Shown here one piece after another: positions 1 through 8,713 of a stretch of 64,000 bases of DNA. Position 1 is the first letter of the stretch. Each line of letters begins with the position of its first letter. The stretch spans positions 248,001-312,000 of the forward strand of contig CAKPPF010000001.1 of NCBI GenBank assembly GCA_934177485.1, written 5' to 3'. This stretch comes from an uncultured Clostridia bacterium. GTDB lineage: Bacteria; Bacillota; Clostridia; TANB77; CAG-508. The translations under genes and the position numbers were made by a program. The notes under the pieces were generated by a model. It had not been told where the DNA came from. It worked only from the letters and a program-made list of their open reading frames with translations, and ran no database searches.

Positions 1-805
1 TCATTTCAACCATCAGAAGTTGCAAAAATTGGTTTAATTATTTTTTACGCAGCATTATTAACTAAAAATAAAGAAAGATTAGGTGAAATGGGAAGAGGAT
101 TCTTCTATCCATTTATATTTTTGATTCCTATTGTAGCTGTATTATATCTTGTACAAAATCATTTAAGTGCGACATTACTGATAGTAATGATTATTTCTAT
201 AATGATGCTTATGGCGGGTACAAAATTAAGATACTTTTTAACTTGGGGACCTATTGGAGCAGGAATTGCTGGTGCACGGAATGCTTATATTGAATAAGGC
301 AACTAAAAAAAGTAGTTTTAGAATAGAGAGAATAATAACATTCTTAGATCCATTTAAGGATACACAAAATGGTGGATGGCAAGTTATACAGAGTTTATAT
401 GCAATAGGTTCAGGAGGACTTTTTGGCGTAGGACTTGGAAATAGTACTCAAAAATATTTATATCTTCCAGAAGCACATAATGATTTTATATTTTCAATTA
501 TTGCTGAAGAATTAGGCTTTATAGGATGCACTATAGTTATTATACTATTTGCGTTATTTATATGGAGAGGAATATTAATATCAATAAAGGCTCCAGATAT
601 GTTTGGAAGTTTAATTGCAGTTGGAATAACAGTTATGGTCGGATTACAAGCAATAATAAATATAGCAGTTGTTACTTCATCAATGCCAAATACAGGAATG
701 CCATTACCGTTCTTTAGTTATGGTGGAACATCATTATTGATTTTATTAAGCTCTATCGGAGTATTGTTAAATATATCAAGAGCTGCAAAAATTTCGAGTA
801 AATAG
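1..805 (+). CDS. spoVE/ftsW: SpoVE/FtsW lipid II polymerase (SEDS family), 5' truncated by window edge, needs +1 frameshift at 277
   Basis: SEDS-family integral membrane glycosyltransferase that polymerises lipid II; partner of a class B PBP. Reading frame 1 runs from the window edge (SFQPSEVAK motif) through hydrophobic segments to base 276. Frame 2 then continues with the conserved LPEAHNDFIF and GMPLPFFSYGGTSLL motifs to the stop at 803-805. The two halves join perfectly if C277 is skipped (…AGIAGA then GMLILNK…). Unshifted translation ends at TAA 295-297, inside the protein. It lies 12 bp upstream of murG, the position of spoVE in Bacillus and clostridial mur clusters, so a sporulation (SpoVE) rather than vegetative (FtsW) role is plausible but not proven. 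A second rodA/ftsW paralogue elsewhere would favour SpoVE. Confidence 0.9.
274..280 (+). other. Putative programmed +1 frameshift site (GCA CGG A) in spoVE/ftsW
   Basis: In-frame codons are GCA CGG AAT. Skipping C277 gives GCA GGA ATG and returns to the conserved SEDS frame; the zero frame stops five codons later at 295. The same NNA-CGG-A context occurs at both yabG breaks. The arrangement resembles the Ty3-type +1 shift, where a hungry A-site codon lets the next-frame tRNA (here Gly reading GGA) enter without P-site slippage. The mechanism is inference; a base-call error is the alternative. Confidence 0.65.
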
Positions 806-817
806 AGAGGAAAAAAT

Positions 818-1927
818 ATGAAAGCAATTATAGCAGCTGCCGGAACAGCAGGACATATAAATCCGGGAATTGCAATAGCAAATAAAATAAAAGAAGAAGA
901 ACCAAATTCAGAAATTATATTTATTGGTACAGGTAAAAAATTGGAGAAAGATTTGGTTACCAGAGCAGGTTTTAAATTAAAAGAAATAGATGCTTACGGA
1001 TTAGGATTAAATCCAATAAAACTTATAAAAACGTTAAAAGGCTTTAAAGAAGCAAAACAAATTATACAAGAATTCAAACCAGATGTTGTAATAGGAACAG
1101 GCGGGTATATTTGTGGCGCTGTTATAACAGAAGCAAATAAATTAAAAATACCAACATTATTACACGAGAGCAATGCTTTTCCTGGTAAGGCGGTAAAAAT
1201 GCTTATAAATAGAACAGATACAATAATGGTCGGGTTTGAAGATGCTAAAAATAAATTGGAAAAAGCAAAAAAAGTTGTGGTTACTGGTAACCCAAGTAAA
1301 ATGGGAAAAATAAAATTAGATGAAAAACAAAGAAAAGAAATAATAAAACAATTAGGCTTAGATAATAATGAGCCAATATTATTAGTATTTGGAGGAAGCC
1401 AAGGAGCAAGAGCTATAAATAACAGTATAATAAAAATAGTTAAAAATAAAGCTAATAAAGATTATCAAATTATATGGGCTCCAGGACCAATTCAATATGA
1501 TATAATAAAGGAAGAATTAGATAAAGAAAATATTGATATTAATAATTTAGATAAAATTAAAGTATTTCCATATATATATAATATGGAAGAAATAATGAAT
1601 ATATCAGATTTATTAATGTGCAGAAGTGGGGCTATGACGATAAATGAGGTATCTTTAGTAGGAAAGCCTGCAATATTTGTACCACTTCCAGGTGTATCTC
1701 AAAATCACCAAGAATATAATGCAAGAGTACTAGAAAATGCTGGTGCAGCAAAAATTATTCTTAATGAAGATCTAGATAAAATTAATTTGAATGATAAAAT
1801 AGAAGAACTAATACATAATAAAGAGTTGTTAGAAGAAATGGGAAGAAAAGCTAAAAAAGTATCAAACCAAAATTCTTTAGATGTGATATATAAGGAAATA
1901 AAAGAAACAATGTTACATAATTGTTAA
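818..1927 (+). CDS. murG: MurG, UDP-GlcNAc:lipid I N-acetylglucosaminyltransferase
   Basis: Peripheral membrane GT28 glycosyltransferase that converts lipid I to lipid II at the inner face of the membrane. At 369 residues it is of normal family length. The N-terminal glycine loop GTAGHINP is at residues 9-16, followed by GTGGYICG near 90, the second-domain loop FGGSQGARAIN near 190, and the UDP-GlcNAc region with CRSGAMTINE and PGVSQNHQEYNA near 270-300. It starts at ATG 818 behind a GAGAGG ribosome binding site, 12 bp after the SEDS gene, so the two are probably co-transcribed: MurG makes the substrate that SpoVE/FtsW polymerises. A terminator follows. Confidence 0.97.
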   Translation: MKAIIAAAGTAGHINPGIAIANKIKEEEPNSEIIFIGTGKKLEKDLVTRAGFKLKEIDAYGLGLNPIKLIKTLKGFKEAKQIIQEFKPDVVIGTGGYICGAVITEANKLKIPTLLHESNAFPGKAVKMLINRTDTIMVGFEDAKNKLEKAKKVVVTGNPSKMGKIKLDEKQRKEIIKQLGLDNNEPILLVFGGSQGARAINNSIIKIVKNKANKDYQIIWAPGPIQYDIIKEELDKENIDINNLDKIKVFPYIYNMEEIMNISDLLMCRSGAMTINEVSLVGKPAIFVPLPGVSQNHQEYNARVLENAGAAKIILNEDLDKINLNDKIEELIHNKELLEEMGRKAKKVSNQNSLDVIYKEIKETMLHNC

Positions 1928-1957
1928 TATAACCTTAAATTTATATTACAATTTACA

Positions 1958-1990
1958 AGAAAGTGCCAAAATGCGGTCACTTTCTTTTTT
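1958..1990 (+). terminator. Rho-independent terminator after murG
   Basis: GAAAGTG (1959-1965) pairs with CACTTTC (1978-1984), followed by a run of T at 1985-1990. Confidence 0.8.
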
Positions 1991-2111
1991 AATTTGAAAA
2001 AGAAAGTCGAAGAGTGTTAAACAGTGTTGATTTGTGCGTCCGAAAGTTCTTGCATACTAAGGATAAAAGGGGTATAGTAAGAATGTTGAGTAATAAAAAA
2101 GGGAGGGGAAG

Positions 2112-2432
2112 ATGAAGGATTTTTTCGGTTGTACTTTTATGAGTCGAGAAGAACTAAAAGACATAGGAGTAAAATATCCAATAAAATTAGAATACTATAG
2201 AACGAAAACTAATGAAGAAAAAGTTAAAAATACAAATGATATAAAATATGGAATTGAAATAATTAAAACATCATATATAGAAGACAATATAGCTGTAGAA
2301 ACTAGTTACATACCAGACATATTAAGAGATGAAATTAGAATAAATAAGATTTTAGACAAATTAAAACAAAACAAAGTTACACCAGTTTCAGCAGAGTATA
2401 TAATAGAAGATTTATTAAAAGAGGGATGTTAA
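2112..2432 (+). CDS. Small DUF6514-like protein, function unknown
   Basis: A 106-residue soluble protein. The middle (KYGIEIIKTSYIEDN), the PDI motif and the C-terminal region with N-x-VTPVSAEYIIEDLL resemble the DUF6514 family of Clostridia, for which no function is known to me. The start ATG 2112 has a strong AGGGAGG ribosome binding site about 7 bp upstream. It is a single-gene unit, flanked by the murG terminator and its own terminator at 2437-2466. The family assignment is from memory of the pattern and is moderately sure. Confidence 0.7.
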   Translation: MKDFFGCTFMSREELKDIGVKYPIKLEYYRTKTNEEKVKNTNDIKYGIEIIKTSYIEDNIAVETSYIPDILRDEIRINKILDKLKQNKVTPVSAEYIIEDLLKEGC

Positions 2433-2436
2433 ACAG

Positions 2437-2466
2437 AAAAGGCATGTAAAAAACATGCCTTTTATT
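2437..2466 (+). terminator. Rho-independent terminator
   Basis: Stem of AAAGGCATGT with ACATGCCTTT around an A-rich loop, followed by T-rich sequence, directly after the DUF6514-like gene. Confidence 0.85.
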
Positions 2467-2646
2467 ATTATATAGGAAAAATCGAAGATTTTTACGTATA
2501 TAACAAGGTTAAGTTACCTTAGACAGTGCATATTTGCGAAGCAAAATGCACATATGGCGAAGCCACTTTTCTTATATACTATACTCACTATTACCTTTGA
2601 GACTTCCTTATTTCATTCGAAAATTCAAATCGGCGAGAACAAATTA
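2466..2646 (+). repeat. Composite palindromic intergenic repeat (family A)
   Basis: Fills the gap before topA. It has a 5' hairpin around TATAGGAAAAATCGAAG, then a TGCATATTTGCG / GGCGAAGCCAC hairpin module, then the family core (2591-2640) ACCTTTGAGACTTCC…AAATCGGCGAGAA. Nearly the same composite is found at 33912-34147 and parts of it at 9338, 14060, 24221, 50607, 53440 and 60047. It looks like a non-coding mobile or regulatory repeat and contains no open reading frame of note. Confidence 0.75.
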
Positions 2647-2749
2647 AATAAAAATTGAAAAAATTTCTTATTTGTTCTATTTGTTCTTGCAAAAACTAGT
2701 AATATATTATAGAATCTATAAAGTAATTTTAACGTATGAGGAGAATAAA

Positions 2750-4723
2750 ATGGCGGAAAAACTAATTATTGTGGAATCACCGGCTAAAGCAGGAACTATA
2801 AAAAAGTTCTTAGGTGGAAATACAAAAGTTGTTGCTTCAATGGGACACATTAGAGACCTACCTAAGTCTAAGCTAGGAGTTAATATTGAAAATAATTTTG
2901 AACCGGAATATATAAATATAAGAGGAAAAGGTGATTTAATAAAATCTTTGAAGAAAGATGCTAAAGCTGCTAAGCAAGTGTATCTTGCAACCGACCCTGA
3001 CCGTGAGGGAGAAGCAATAGCATGGCATTTAGCACATATATTAGATATAGATGAAAATTCAAAATGTAGAGTTACATTTAATGAAATAACTAAAGATACA
3101 GTAAAAGATTCAATTAAAAAACCTAGAAAATTAGATAAAGGATTAATAGATGCTCAACAAGCAAGACGTGTATTAGATAGAATAGTTGGTTATAAAATAA
3201 GTCCTATACTTTGGGCGAAAGTAAGAAGAGGACTATCAGCAGGAAGAGTGCAGTCTGTTGCTGTTAAACTTATAGTTGACAGAGAGGAAGAAATAGAAAA
3301 ATTTATACCAGAAGAATATTGGAATATAACAGTAGATTTATTAAAACAAAAAGAAAAATTTAAAGCAAAACTTTTTGGAAAAAATAACAAAAAGATAGAA
3401 TTAAAATCTAAAGATGAAGTTGATGAAGTCTTAAAGGCAATAGAAAATGCAGAATTTATTGTAAAAGAAATAAAAAGGGCTCAAAAGAAAAGAACACCAG
3501 CACCTCCATTTACTACAAGTACATTGCAACAAGAGGCATCAAGGAAATTAGGCTTTACTCTAAAAAAGACTATGTCTGTTGCACAAGGGTTATATGAGGG
3601 ATTGAATATAGCAGGTAAAGGGTCAATTGGATTAATTACTTATATGAGAACAGACTCAACAAGAATTTCAGAAGTTGCTAGAGCAGTAGCCAAAAAACAA
3701 ATAATAGAAAGTTATGGAGAGAATTATTACGAAAATAGATATTATAAAACTAAGGATGAAGCACAAGATGCTCATGAGGCAATAAGACCAACGTATATTG
3801 ATTTAAAACCAGAGGACATAAAAGAATCTTTAAGTAAAGATCAATATAAGCTATATAAGTTAATATATAATAGGTTTTTAGCAAGTCAAATGGCACAAGC
3901 TGTATATGATACAGTCTCAGCTCAAATTGATGCAGACAATTACAATTTTAGAGCAAACGGGCAAACTTTAAAGTTTAAAGGATTCATGGCTTTATATGTT
4001 GAATCAAAAGATCAAGAAGAAAAAGAAGAAGATGGAAAAATACCAGAACTTGAAGAAGGAGAAAAACTAAAAAAAGAAAAAATAGAACCCATACAAAGTT
4101 TTACTCAACCACCTCCAAGATACACAGAAGCAAGCTTAGTAAAAACTTTGGAAGAAAAAGGGATTGGAAGACCAAGTACTTACTCACCTACAATTACAAC
4201 AATTTTAGAAAGAAGATATATTGAAAAAGATAAAAAGCAATTAGTACCAACAGAATTGGGCAAAGTAGTAAATAAATTGTTAGTTGAGAATTTTTCGGAA
4301 ATTGTAAATGAGGAATTTACTGCGAATATGGAAAATGAGTTTGACAAAATTGCAGTTTGTAAACAAGAATGGAAAAAGGTTATAAAAGATTTCTATGGAC
4401 CATTTGAAAAAGAGTTAGAAAGAGCCAATAAAGAACTTGAACATGTGGAATTAGTTGAAGAAGTTTCAGATGTGCCATGCGATATATGTGGTAGAATGAT
4501 GGTAGTTAAATATGGAAGGTATGGGAAGTTTTTAGCTTGCCCTGGATATCCAGAGTGTAAAAATACAAAACCGTTTGTTGAAACTATTGATGTTCCATGT
4601 CCAAAATGTGGTGGAAAAATTCAAATAAGAAAAACAAAAAAGAGGAGAAATTTCTATATATGTGAGAATAATCCTAAATTATGTGATTATATTTCATGGA
4701 ATAAACCTAAAAAAGAAAAATAA
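2750..4723 (+). CDS. topA: DNA topoisomerase I (type IA)
   Basis: Relaxes negative supercoils through a 5'-phosphotyrosine intermediate. The protein has 657 residues. The N-terminal Toprim domain begins LIIVESPAKAGTIKKF and has the acidic motif TDPDREGEA near residue 80. The catalytic Tyr is in YMRTDSTRIS at about residue 298. The C-terminus carries two four-cysteine zinc fingers (PCDICG…CPGYPEC near 577 and PCPKCGG…C near 616). ATG 2750 is chosen because it follows GAGGAG at 2739-2744 and starts the conserved MAEKLIIVESP; in-frame codons upstream lack a binding site and homology. It is not linked to dprA here. Confidence 0.97.
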   Translation: MAEKLIIVESPAKAGTIKKFLGGNTKVVASMGHIRDLPKSKLGVNIENNFEPEYINIRGKGDLIKSLKKDAKAAKQVYLATDPDREGEAIAWHLAHILDIDENSKCRVTFNEITKDTVKDSIKKPRKLDKGLIDAQQARRVLDRIVGYKISPILWAKVRRGLSAGRVQSVAVKLIVDREEEIEKFIPEEYWNITVDLLKQKEKFKAKLFGKNNKKIELKSKDEVDEVLKAIENAEFIVKEIKRAQKKRTPAPPFTTSTLQQEASRKLGFTLKKTMSVAQGLYEGLNIAGKGSIGLITYMRTDSTRISEVARAVAKKQIIESYGENYYENRYYKTKDEAQDAHEAIRPTYIDLKPEDIKESLSKDQYKLYKLIYNRFLASQMAQAVYDTVSAQIDADNYNFRANGQTLKFKGFMALYVESKDQEEKEEDGKIPELEEGEKLKKEKIEPIQSFTQPPPRYTEASLVKTLEEKGIGRPSTYSPTITTILERRYIEKDKKQLVPTELGKVVNKLLVENFSEIVNEEFTANMENEFDKIAVCKQEWKKVIKDFYGPFEKELERANKELEHVELVEEVSDVPCDICGRMMVVKYGRYGKFLACPGYPECKNTKPFVETIDVPCPKCGGKIQIRKTKKRRNFYICENNPKLCDYISWNKPKKEK

Positions 4724-4726
4724 GTA

Positions 4727-4755
4727 TTGACATTTAGTATTTAAAATATTATAAT
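4727..4755 (+). promoter_or_regulatory. Strong sigma-A promoter for helD
   Basis: -35 TTGACA (4727-4732), 17 bp spacer, -10 TATAAT (4750-4755), beginning just after the topA stop. Predicted transcription start near 4762, giving a leader of about 90 nt before helD. Confidence 0.85.
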
Positions 4756-4783
4756 AAATCTCACGTTTTAGAGATGGCAAAGG

Positions 4784-4810
4784 GGTACATATGCAAATAT
4801 GTATCTTTTT
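4784..4810 (+). terminator. Leader terminator (attenuator) upstream of helD
   Basis: GGTACATAT-type arm (4784-4792) pairs with ATATGTATC (4797-4805) around GCAA, followed by TTTTT at 4806-4810. It sits between the promoter and the helD ribosome binding site (AGGAGG at 4843), so it would act as a transcription attenuator. I could not identify a clear antiterminator. Confidence 0.6.
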
Positions 4811-4854
4811 GGCGTTTATGTGCAAATTTAGATTTTATTTATAGGAGGCGTGAA

Positions 4855-7068
4855 ATGGACAAAGATACTTTTAAAAATGAATCAGAAAAATTGCGACAAA
4901 CACTAAAGAAGATGGAGGATGAGGAAGAATATTTAAATAATACATTACTTACTAATACATCTATTTATAGTAAAGATGATTATGTAAGAGCACATTTAAT
5001 ATACCTAGGTGAAAAGAAGCTTAAAGAGTTACAAAAAATGAAGCAAAAACCATATTTTGCAAGACTAGATTTTAAAGAAAAAAATGAACAAGAAGAAAAA
5101 CTATATATAGGGAAACTCTCTCTAATAGATAATGACACACATAAACCAATAATAATAGACTGGAGAGCGCCAATTGCAAATTTATACTATGATGGAAGAA
5201 TTGGAAAAGCAGAATATAAATGCTTAAATGAAGTAATAGAAGGTGATATTCTTCTAAAAAGACAGTTTATTATAGAAAATGGAAAACTTGAGAAATATTC
5301 AGATATAGACCTAACGACAAATGATGAACTTTTGCAAGAGGCACTAGGACAAAACGCAGACAGTAGATTAAAAAACATTGTTTCTACAATACAAGGTGAG
5401 CAAAATAAAATAATAAGAGCAAACATGTTTAAACCATTAATTGTACAAGGAGTTGCAGGAAGCGGAAAAACTACAATAGCATTACATAGAATAGCATATT
5501 TAATATATAATTATGAAAAAGAATTTAATCCAGATGAATTTATGATAATTGCACCTAATAGATTTTTCTTAAATTATATATCAGAAATATTACCTGATCT
5601 AGGAGTTGAAAATGTAAAACAATATACATTTGAAGATTTTGCCTATGAAGTAATAGGAGAAAAATTAAAAATAACAGATGAAAACGAAAAATTAGTTCAA
5701 ATAGTAAATGATAAAAATTGCAAAAATAAAGAAATATTAATTAATGAATCAAAATTTAAGTCATCAATAAATTTTAAAAAGATTATAGATACCTTTTTAA
5801 TGGAGCTAGAAGAATCATTCTTGCCCGTAGAAGATTTTTGTATTGAAAATCATACAATTATGAAATATGATATAATACAAAACCTATTTAAAAATAAGTA
5901 TTCAAAAAATAATTTTGTAGAAAGAATACTAAAAATCAAAACAGATTTAATTTTCAGCATAAAAAAAGAATCCCAAATGATAATTGAAAAAATAAAAAAT
6001 GAAAGAACTAAAAAAATAGAAAATTTGTATAATAGAAATTTAGATGAAGATGAAATAAGAACAGAAAGAATTAAAATATTTGAAGAAAAAGAAAAAATAT
6101 TAAAAATATTGGAAACTAAACCAGAAAAATTAGTTGATAAATATATAAAAAGCATAAAAAGAAAAAAAGGAATAGATTATTATTATGACTTTATAAAAAA
6201 TTACATTCCAAAAATTGAAATTGATGAAGAACTTAAAGAATATATTGTAAATAATACATTATCTAATCTGAAAAAGAAAAATATAACATACGAAGATTTG
6301 GCTCCAATTATATATTTAGAATATAAAATTAATGGTTCAAAAATTAGTGGAAAGCTATCACATATTGTTATAGATGAGGCACAAGATTATGGAGAGTTCC
6401 AATTTGATGTTTTAAAAACAGTACTAAATAGTACTTCTATGACAATCTTAGGAGATTTGTCGCAAGGAATACATTATTACAGAGGAATAGAGAACTGGAA
6501 TAGATTTATGGAGGTAGAATTTAAAGATGAAAATGTTGAATTCAGAGTATTATCTAAAACATATAGAACAACAAAAGAAATAATGAATTTGGCCAATAGT
6601 GTCATTTCTAAATTACCAGAATATGAAAAAGAATCTATAGTACTTGGTGAGCCTGTAATAGATATAAAAAATTGTATAAACATTTGTAAATGCGAAAACA
6701 AAATTGAAATAATAAATAATATAAAACAAAGAATTAATGAGTATATAAAAGCAAAATATAAATCAATTGCAATTATTGGAAAGAGTAAAGAAGAATGTGA
6801 ATATATCTATAAAGAATTAAAAAAGACAAATAAAGATGTTAATTTAATAAAAGATAAAGATGCTGAATATAATGCCGGGATAAGTATTGTCCCATCATAT
6901 TTAGCAAAGGGGTTAGAATTTGACTGTGTAATAATATTTAATGCAAATGAAGAAAATTATAAGTTGAATAGCTTGGACATAAAAATATTATATGTAGTAA
7001 TAACTAGAGCAATGAGCAAAATAGATATATTTTTTACTAATACTAAAAGTAAGTTGTTAGATAATTGA
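4855..7068 (+). CDS. helD: HelD-like UvrD/Rep-family ATPase (RNA polymerase recycling factor)
   Basis: SF1 motor protein. HelD family members bind stalled RNA polymerase and remove it from nucleic acid; relatives in actinobacteria give rifampicin tolerance. The protein has 737 residues: an N-terminal region with coiled coil, the HelD-typical segment IIIDWRAPIANLYYDG near 100, Walker A GVAGSGKTT near 199, a charged helical insertion (about 330-450), Walker B DEAQD near 507, SKTYRTTKEI near 580 and the C-terminal motif YLAKGLEFD near 681. The start ATG 4855 follows AGGAGG at 4843. The gene has its own promoter and a leader terminator. A UvrD-like DNA helicase is the alternative, but the DWRAPIA motif favours HelD. 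Confidence 0.88.
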   Translation: MDKDTFKNESEKLRQTLKKMEDEEEYLNNTLLTNTSIYSKDDYVRAHLIYLGEKKLKELQKMKQKPYFARLDFKEKNEQEEKLYIGKLSLIDNDTHKPIIIDWRAPIANLYYDGRIGKAEYKCLNEVIEGDILLKRQFIIENGKLEKYSDIDLTTNDELLQEALGQNADSRLKNIVSTIQGEQNKIIRANMFKPLIVQGVAGSGKTTIALHRIAYLIYNYEKEFNPDEFMIIAPNRFFLNYISEILPDLGVENVKQYTFEDFAYEVIGEKLKITDENEKLVQIVNDKNCKNKEILINESKFKSSINFKKIIDTFLMELEESFLPVEDFCIENHTIMKYDIIQNLFKNKYSKNNFVERILKIKTDLIFSIKKESQMIIEKIKNERTKKIENLYNRNLDEDEIRTERIKIFEEKEKILKILETKPEKLVDKYIKSIKRKKGIDYYYDFIKNYIPKIEIDEELKEYIVNNTLSNLKKKNITYEDLAPIIYLEYKINGSKISGKLSHIVIDEAQDYGEFQFDVLKTVLNSTSMTILGDLSQGIHYYRGIENWNRFMEVEFKDENVEFRVLSKTYRTTKEIMNLANSVISKLPEYEKESIVLGEPVIDIKNCINICKCENKIEIINNIKQRINEYIKAKYKSIAIIGKSKEECEYIYKELKKTNKDVNLIKDKDAEYNAGISIVPSYLAKGLEFDCVIIFNANEENYKLNSLDIKILYVVITRAMSKIDIFFTNTKSKLLDN

Positions 7069-7127
7069 CTAATTAATTAAAAAGATATATTATATATAGC
7101 GAAAATGACGCAATATTGGAGGAAAAG

Positions 7128-7682
7128 ATGAAAGAAGAATTTTTAGAATTATTAAAAAGTATAAATAGAGAAGGAATAGATGATTTGATAAAATTTATAG
7201 AAAGTACAGATTTTTTTAAAGCACCAGCAAGTACAAGATTCCATGGAAATTTTGAAGGTGGGCTTTTAGCTCATAGCTTGAAAGTATATGAAATCTTAAA
7301 AGAAAAGTTAAAACACACGCCAATAGAAATGAATATAAGTGATGATACTGTAAAAATAGTAGCATTACTTCACGATATATGTAAAGTTAATTTTTATAAA
7401 GTGGATTATAGAAATGCCAAAAACGAATTAGGAGTATGGGAAAAGGTTCCTTATTATACTATAGAAGATACAATACCTTATGGTCATGGAGAAAAATCTG
7501 TAATGATGATTACAGAATATATGAAATTAACAGTAGAAGAAAAATATGCAATAAGATGGCATATGGGACTTTCAGAACCTAAAGAAGTATATGGAACAAT
7601 TTCTGTAGCGTTTACTAAATATCCATTGGCACTAATGTTATTTGAAACAGATTTAGAAGCTACATATTTATTTAATACTTAA
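7128..7682 (+). CDS. HD-domain hydrolase, substrate unknown
   Basis: A 184-residue metal-dependent phosphohydrolase of the HD superfamily. Visible metal ligands are HSLKVYE (His near 49), LLHDICK (His-Asp near 82) and later His residues in YGHGEKS and RWHMG, the usual order H…HD…H…H. The start is ATG 7128, set by GGAGG at 7118-7122. Such small clostridial HD proteins are often annotated as hydrolases of nucleotides or of an RNA 3' end, but no substrate can be named from the sequence. It is followed by a Nudix gene, so it may belong to a nucleotide clean-up group. Confidence 0.8.
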   Translation: MKEEFLELLKSINREGIDDLIKFIESTDFFKAPASTRFHGNFEGGLLAHSLKVYEILKEKLKHTPIEMNISDDTVKIVALLHDICKVNFYKVDYRNAKNELGVWEKVPYYTIEDTIPYGHGEKSVMMITEYMKLTVEEKYAIRWHMGLSEPKEVYGTISVAFTKYPLALMLFETDLEATYLFNT

Positions 7683-7716
7683 TATTTTAAATATATATTA
7701 ATAATGGAGGTATGAA

Positions 7717-8112
7717 ATGAAAAAAGAAAAATCATGCGGATGCATAATATTTAACGAAAAAGGAGAAATATTGTTATTACATCAAAATGCAGGACACTGG
7801 GGATTGCCTAAAGGACATGTGGAACAAGGAGAAACAGAAGAACAGACTGCAATAAGGGAAGTAAAAGAAGAAACAAATATAGACGTAGTTATAAATACTG
7901 AATATAGGTATAGTATTGTATATAGTCCTAAGGAAGATGTAGAAAAAGAAGTTGTGTACTTTGTTGCTAAAAATACAAGTAACGATATTAACCCCCAGTT
8001 AGAAGAAGTTCAAGAGGTAAAATGGTTAGATATTGATAATGCGATAAATACTATTTCTTATGATAATTCAAGGGAATTATTAAAAAAAGTTAAAAAAGAT
8101 TTAAATTTGTAA
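7717..8112 (+). CDS. Nudix hydrolase, Ap4A-hydrolase-like
   Basis: A 131-residue single-domain Nudix protein. The Nudix box GHVEQGETEEQTAIREVKEE fits Gx5Ex7REUxEExGU, at about residues 32-52. The preceding GHWGLPKGH pattern is typical of bacterial diadenosine-tetraphosphate hydrolases. The start ATG follows GGAGG (7705-7709). The gene ends 15 bp before yqeY, so the two are probably one transcript. Confidence 0.88.
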   Translation: MKKEKSCGCIIFNEKGEILLLHQNAGHWGLPKGHVEQGETEEQTAIREVKEETNIDVVINTEYRYSIVYSPKEDVEKEVVYFVAKNTSNDINPQLEEVQEVKWLDIDNAINTISYDNSRELLKKVKKDLNL

Positions 8113-8127
8113 TTGGAGGTAAAAAAT

Positions 8128-8568
8128 ATGTTAAAAGAAAAGTTGATGGAAGATTTAAAAAATTCAATGAAAGAGAAAAATGTTATAAGAAAAAATGTTA
8201 TACAAATGGTTAGAGCCGCAATACTTCAAATAGAAAAAGACAAAGGAATTGAAGTTGATGATAATATAATTTTGGAAATAATTGCAAAAGAAGTAAAAAC
8301 TAGAAACGATTCTTTAGAAGATTTTCGAAAAGGTGGGAGAGAAGATTTAGTAGAACAAGCAAAACAAGAAATTGCAATTCTTTCAGAATATTTGCCAAAA
8401 CAATTATCAAGAGAAGAATTGAAAGAAAAAATACAAAATATAATTAATGAACTTGGAGCAAATTCAATAAAGGAAATGGGGGCAGTAATGAAAGAAGCAA
8501 AAGCTCAAATTGGGACTGCAGCAGACGGAAAATCAATTAATGAGGTAGTTAGAGAATTATTACAATAG
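8128..8568 (+). CDS. yqeY: YqeY/GatB-tail protein
   Basis: A 146-residue helical protein of the YqeY family, whose fold matches the tRNA-binding tail of GatB; its exact role is unknown and it is often thought to touch tRNA or amidotransferase function. Typical features are an N-terminal helix hairpin (VIQMVRAAILQIEKDKG) and the C-terminal domain with YLPKQLSREEL and GAVMKEAKAQIG. The ATG 8128 start is chosen because GGAGG lies at 8115-8119. Confidence 0.9.
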   Translation: MLKEKLMEDLKNSMKEKNVIRKNVIQMVRAAILQIEKDKGIEVDDNIILEIIAKEVKTRNDSLEDFRKGGREDLVEQAKQEIAILSEYLPKQLSREELKEKIQNIINELGANSIKEMGAVMKEAKAQIGTAADGKSINEVVRELLQ

Positions 8569-8572
8569 TAGT

Positions 8573-8617
8573 GGCAGAAAGGATAGGCACAAGATCTATC
8601 ACTACAATGCCTGCCCA
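8573..8617 (-). repeat. Degenerate GCAGGC palindrome (family B, reversed)
   Basis: On the minus strand this reads GTGGGCAGGCATTG followed further on by CTTGTGCC, a diverged copy of the hairpin family seen at 14012, 24161, 29430, 29741, 33821 and 61601. Confidence 0.4.
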
Positions 8618-8713
8618 CAATAAGTTTTACTGTTGTTCTAAAATTTAAGTTGCAGAATATATTTTATAGTGATATAATACGATTATTGTTAATTAGAAAG
8701 GATGATTAAACTT

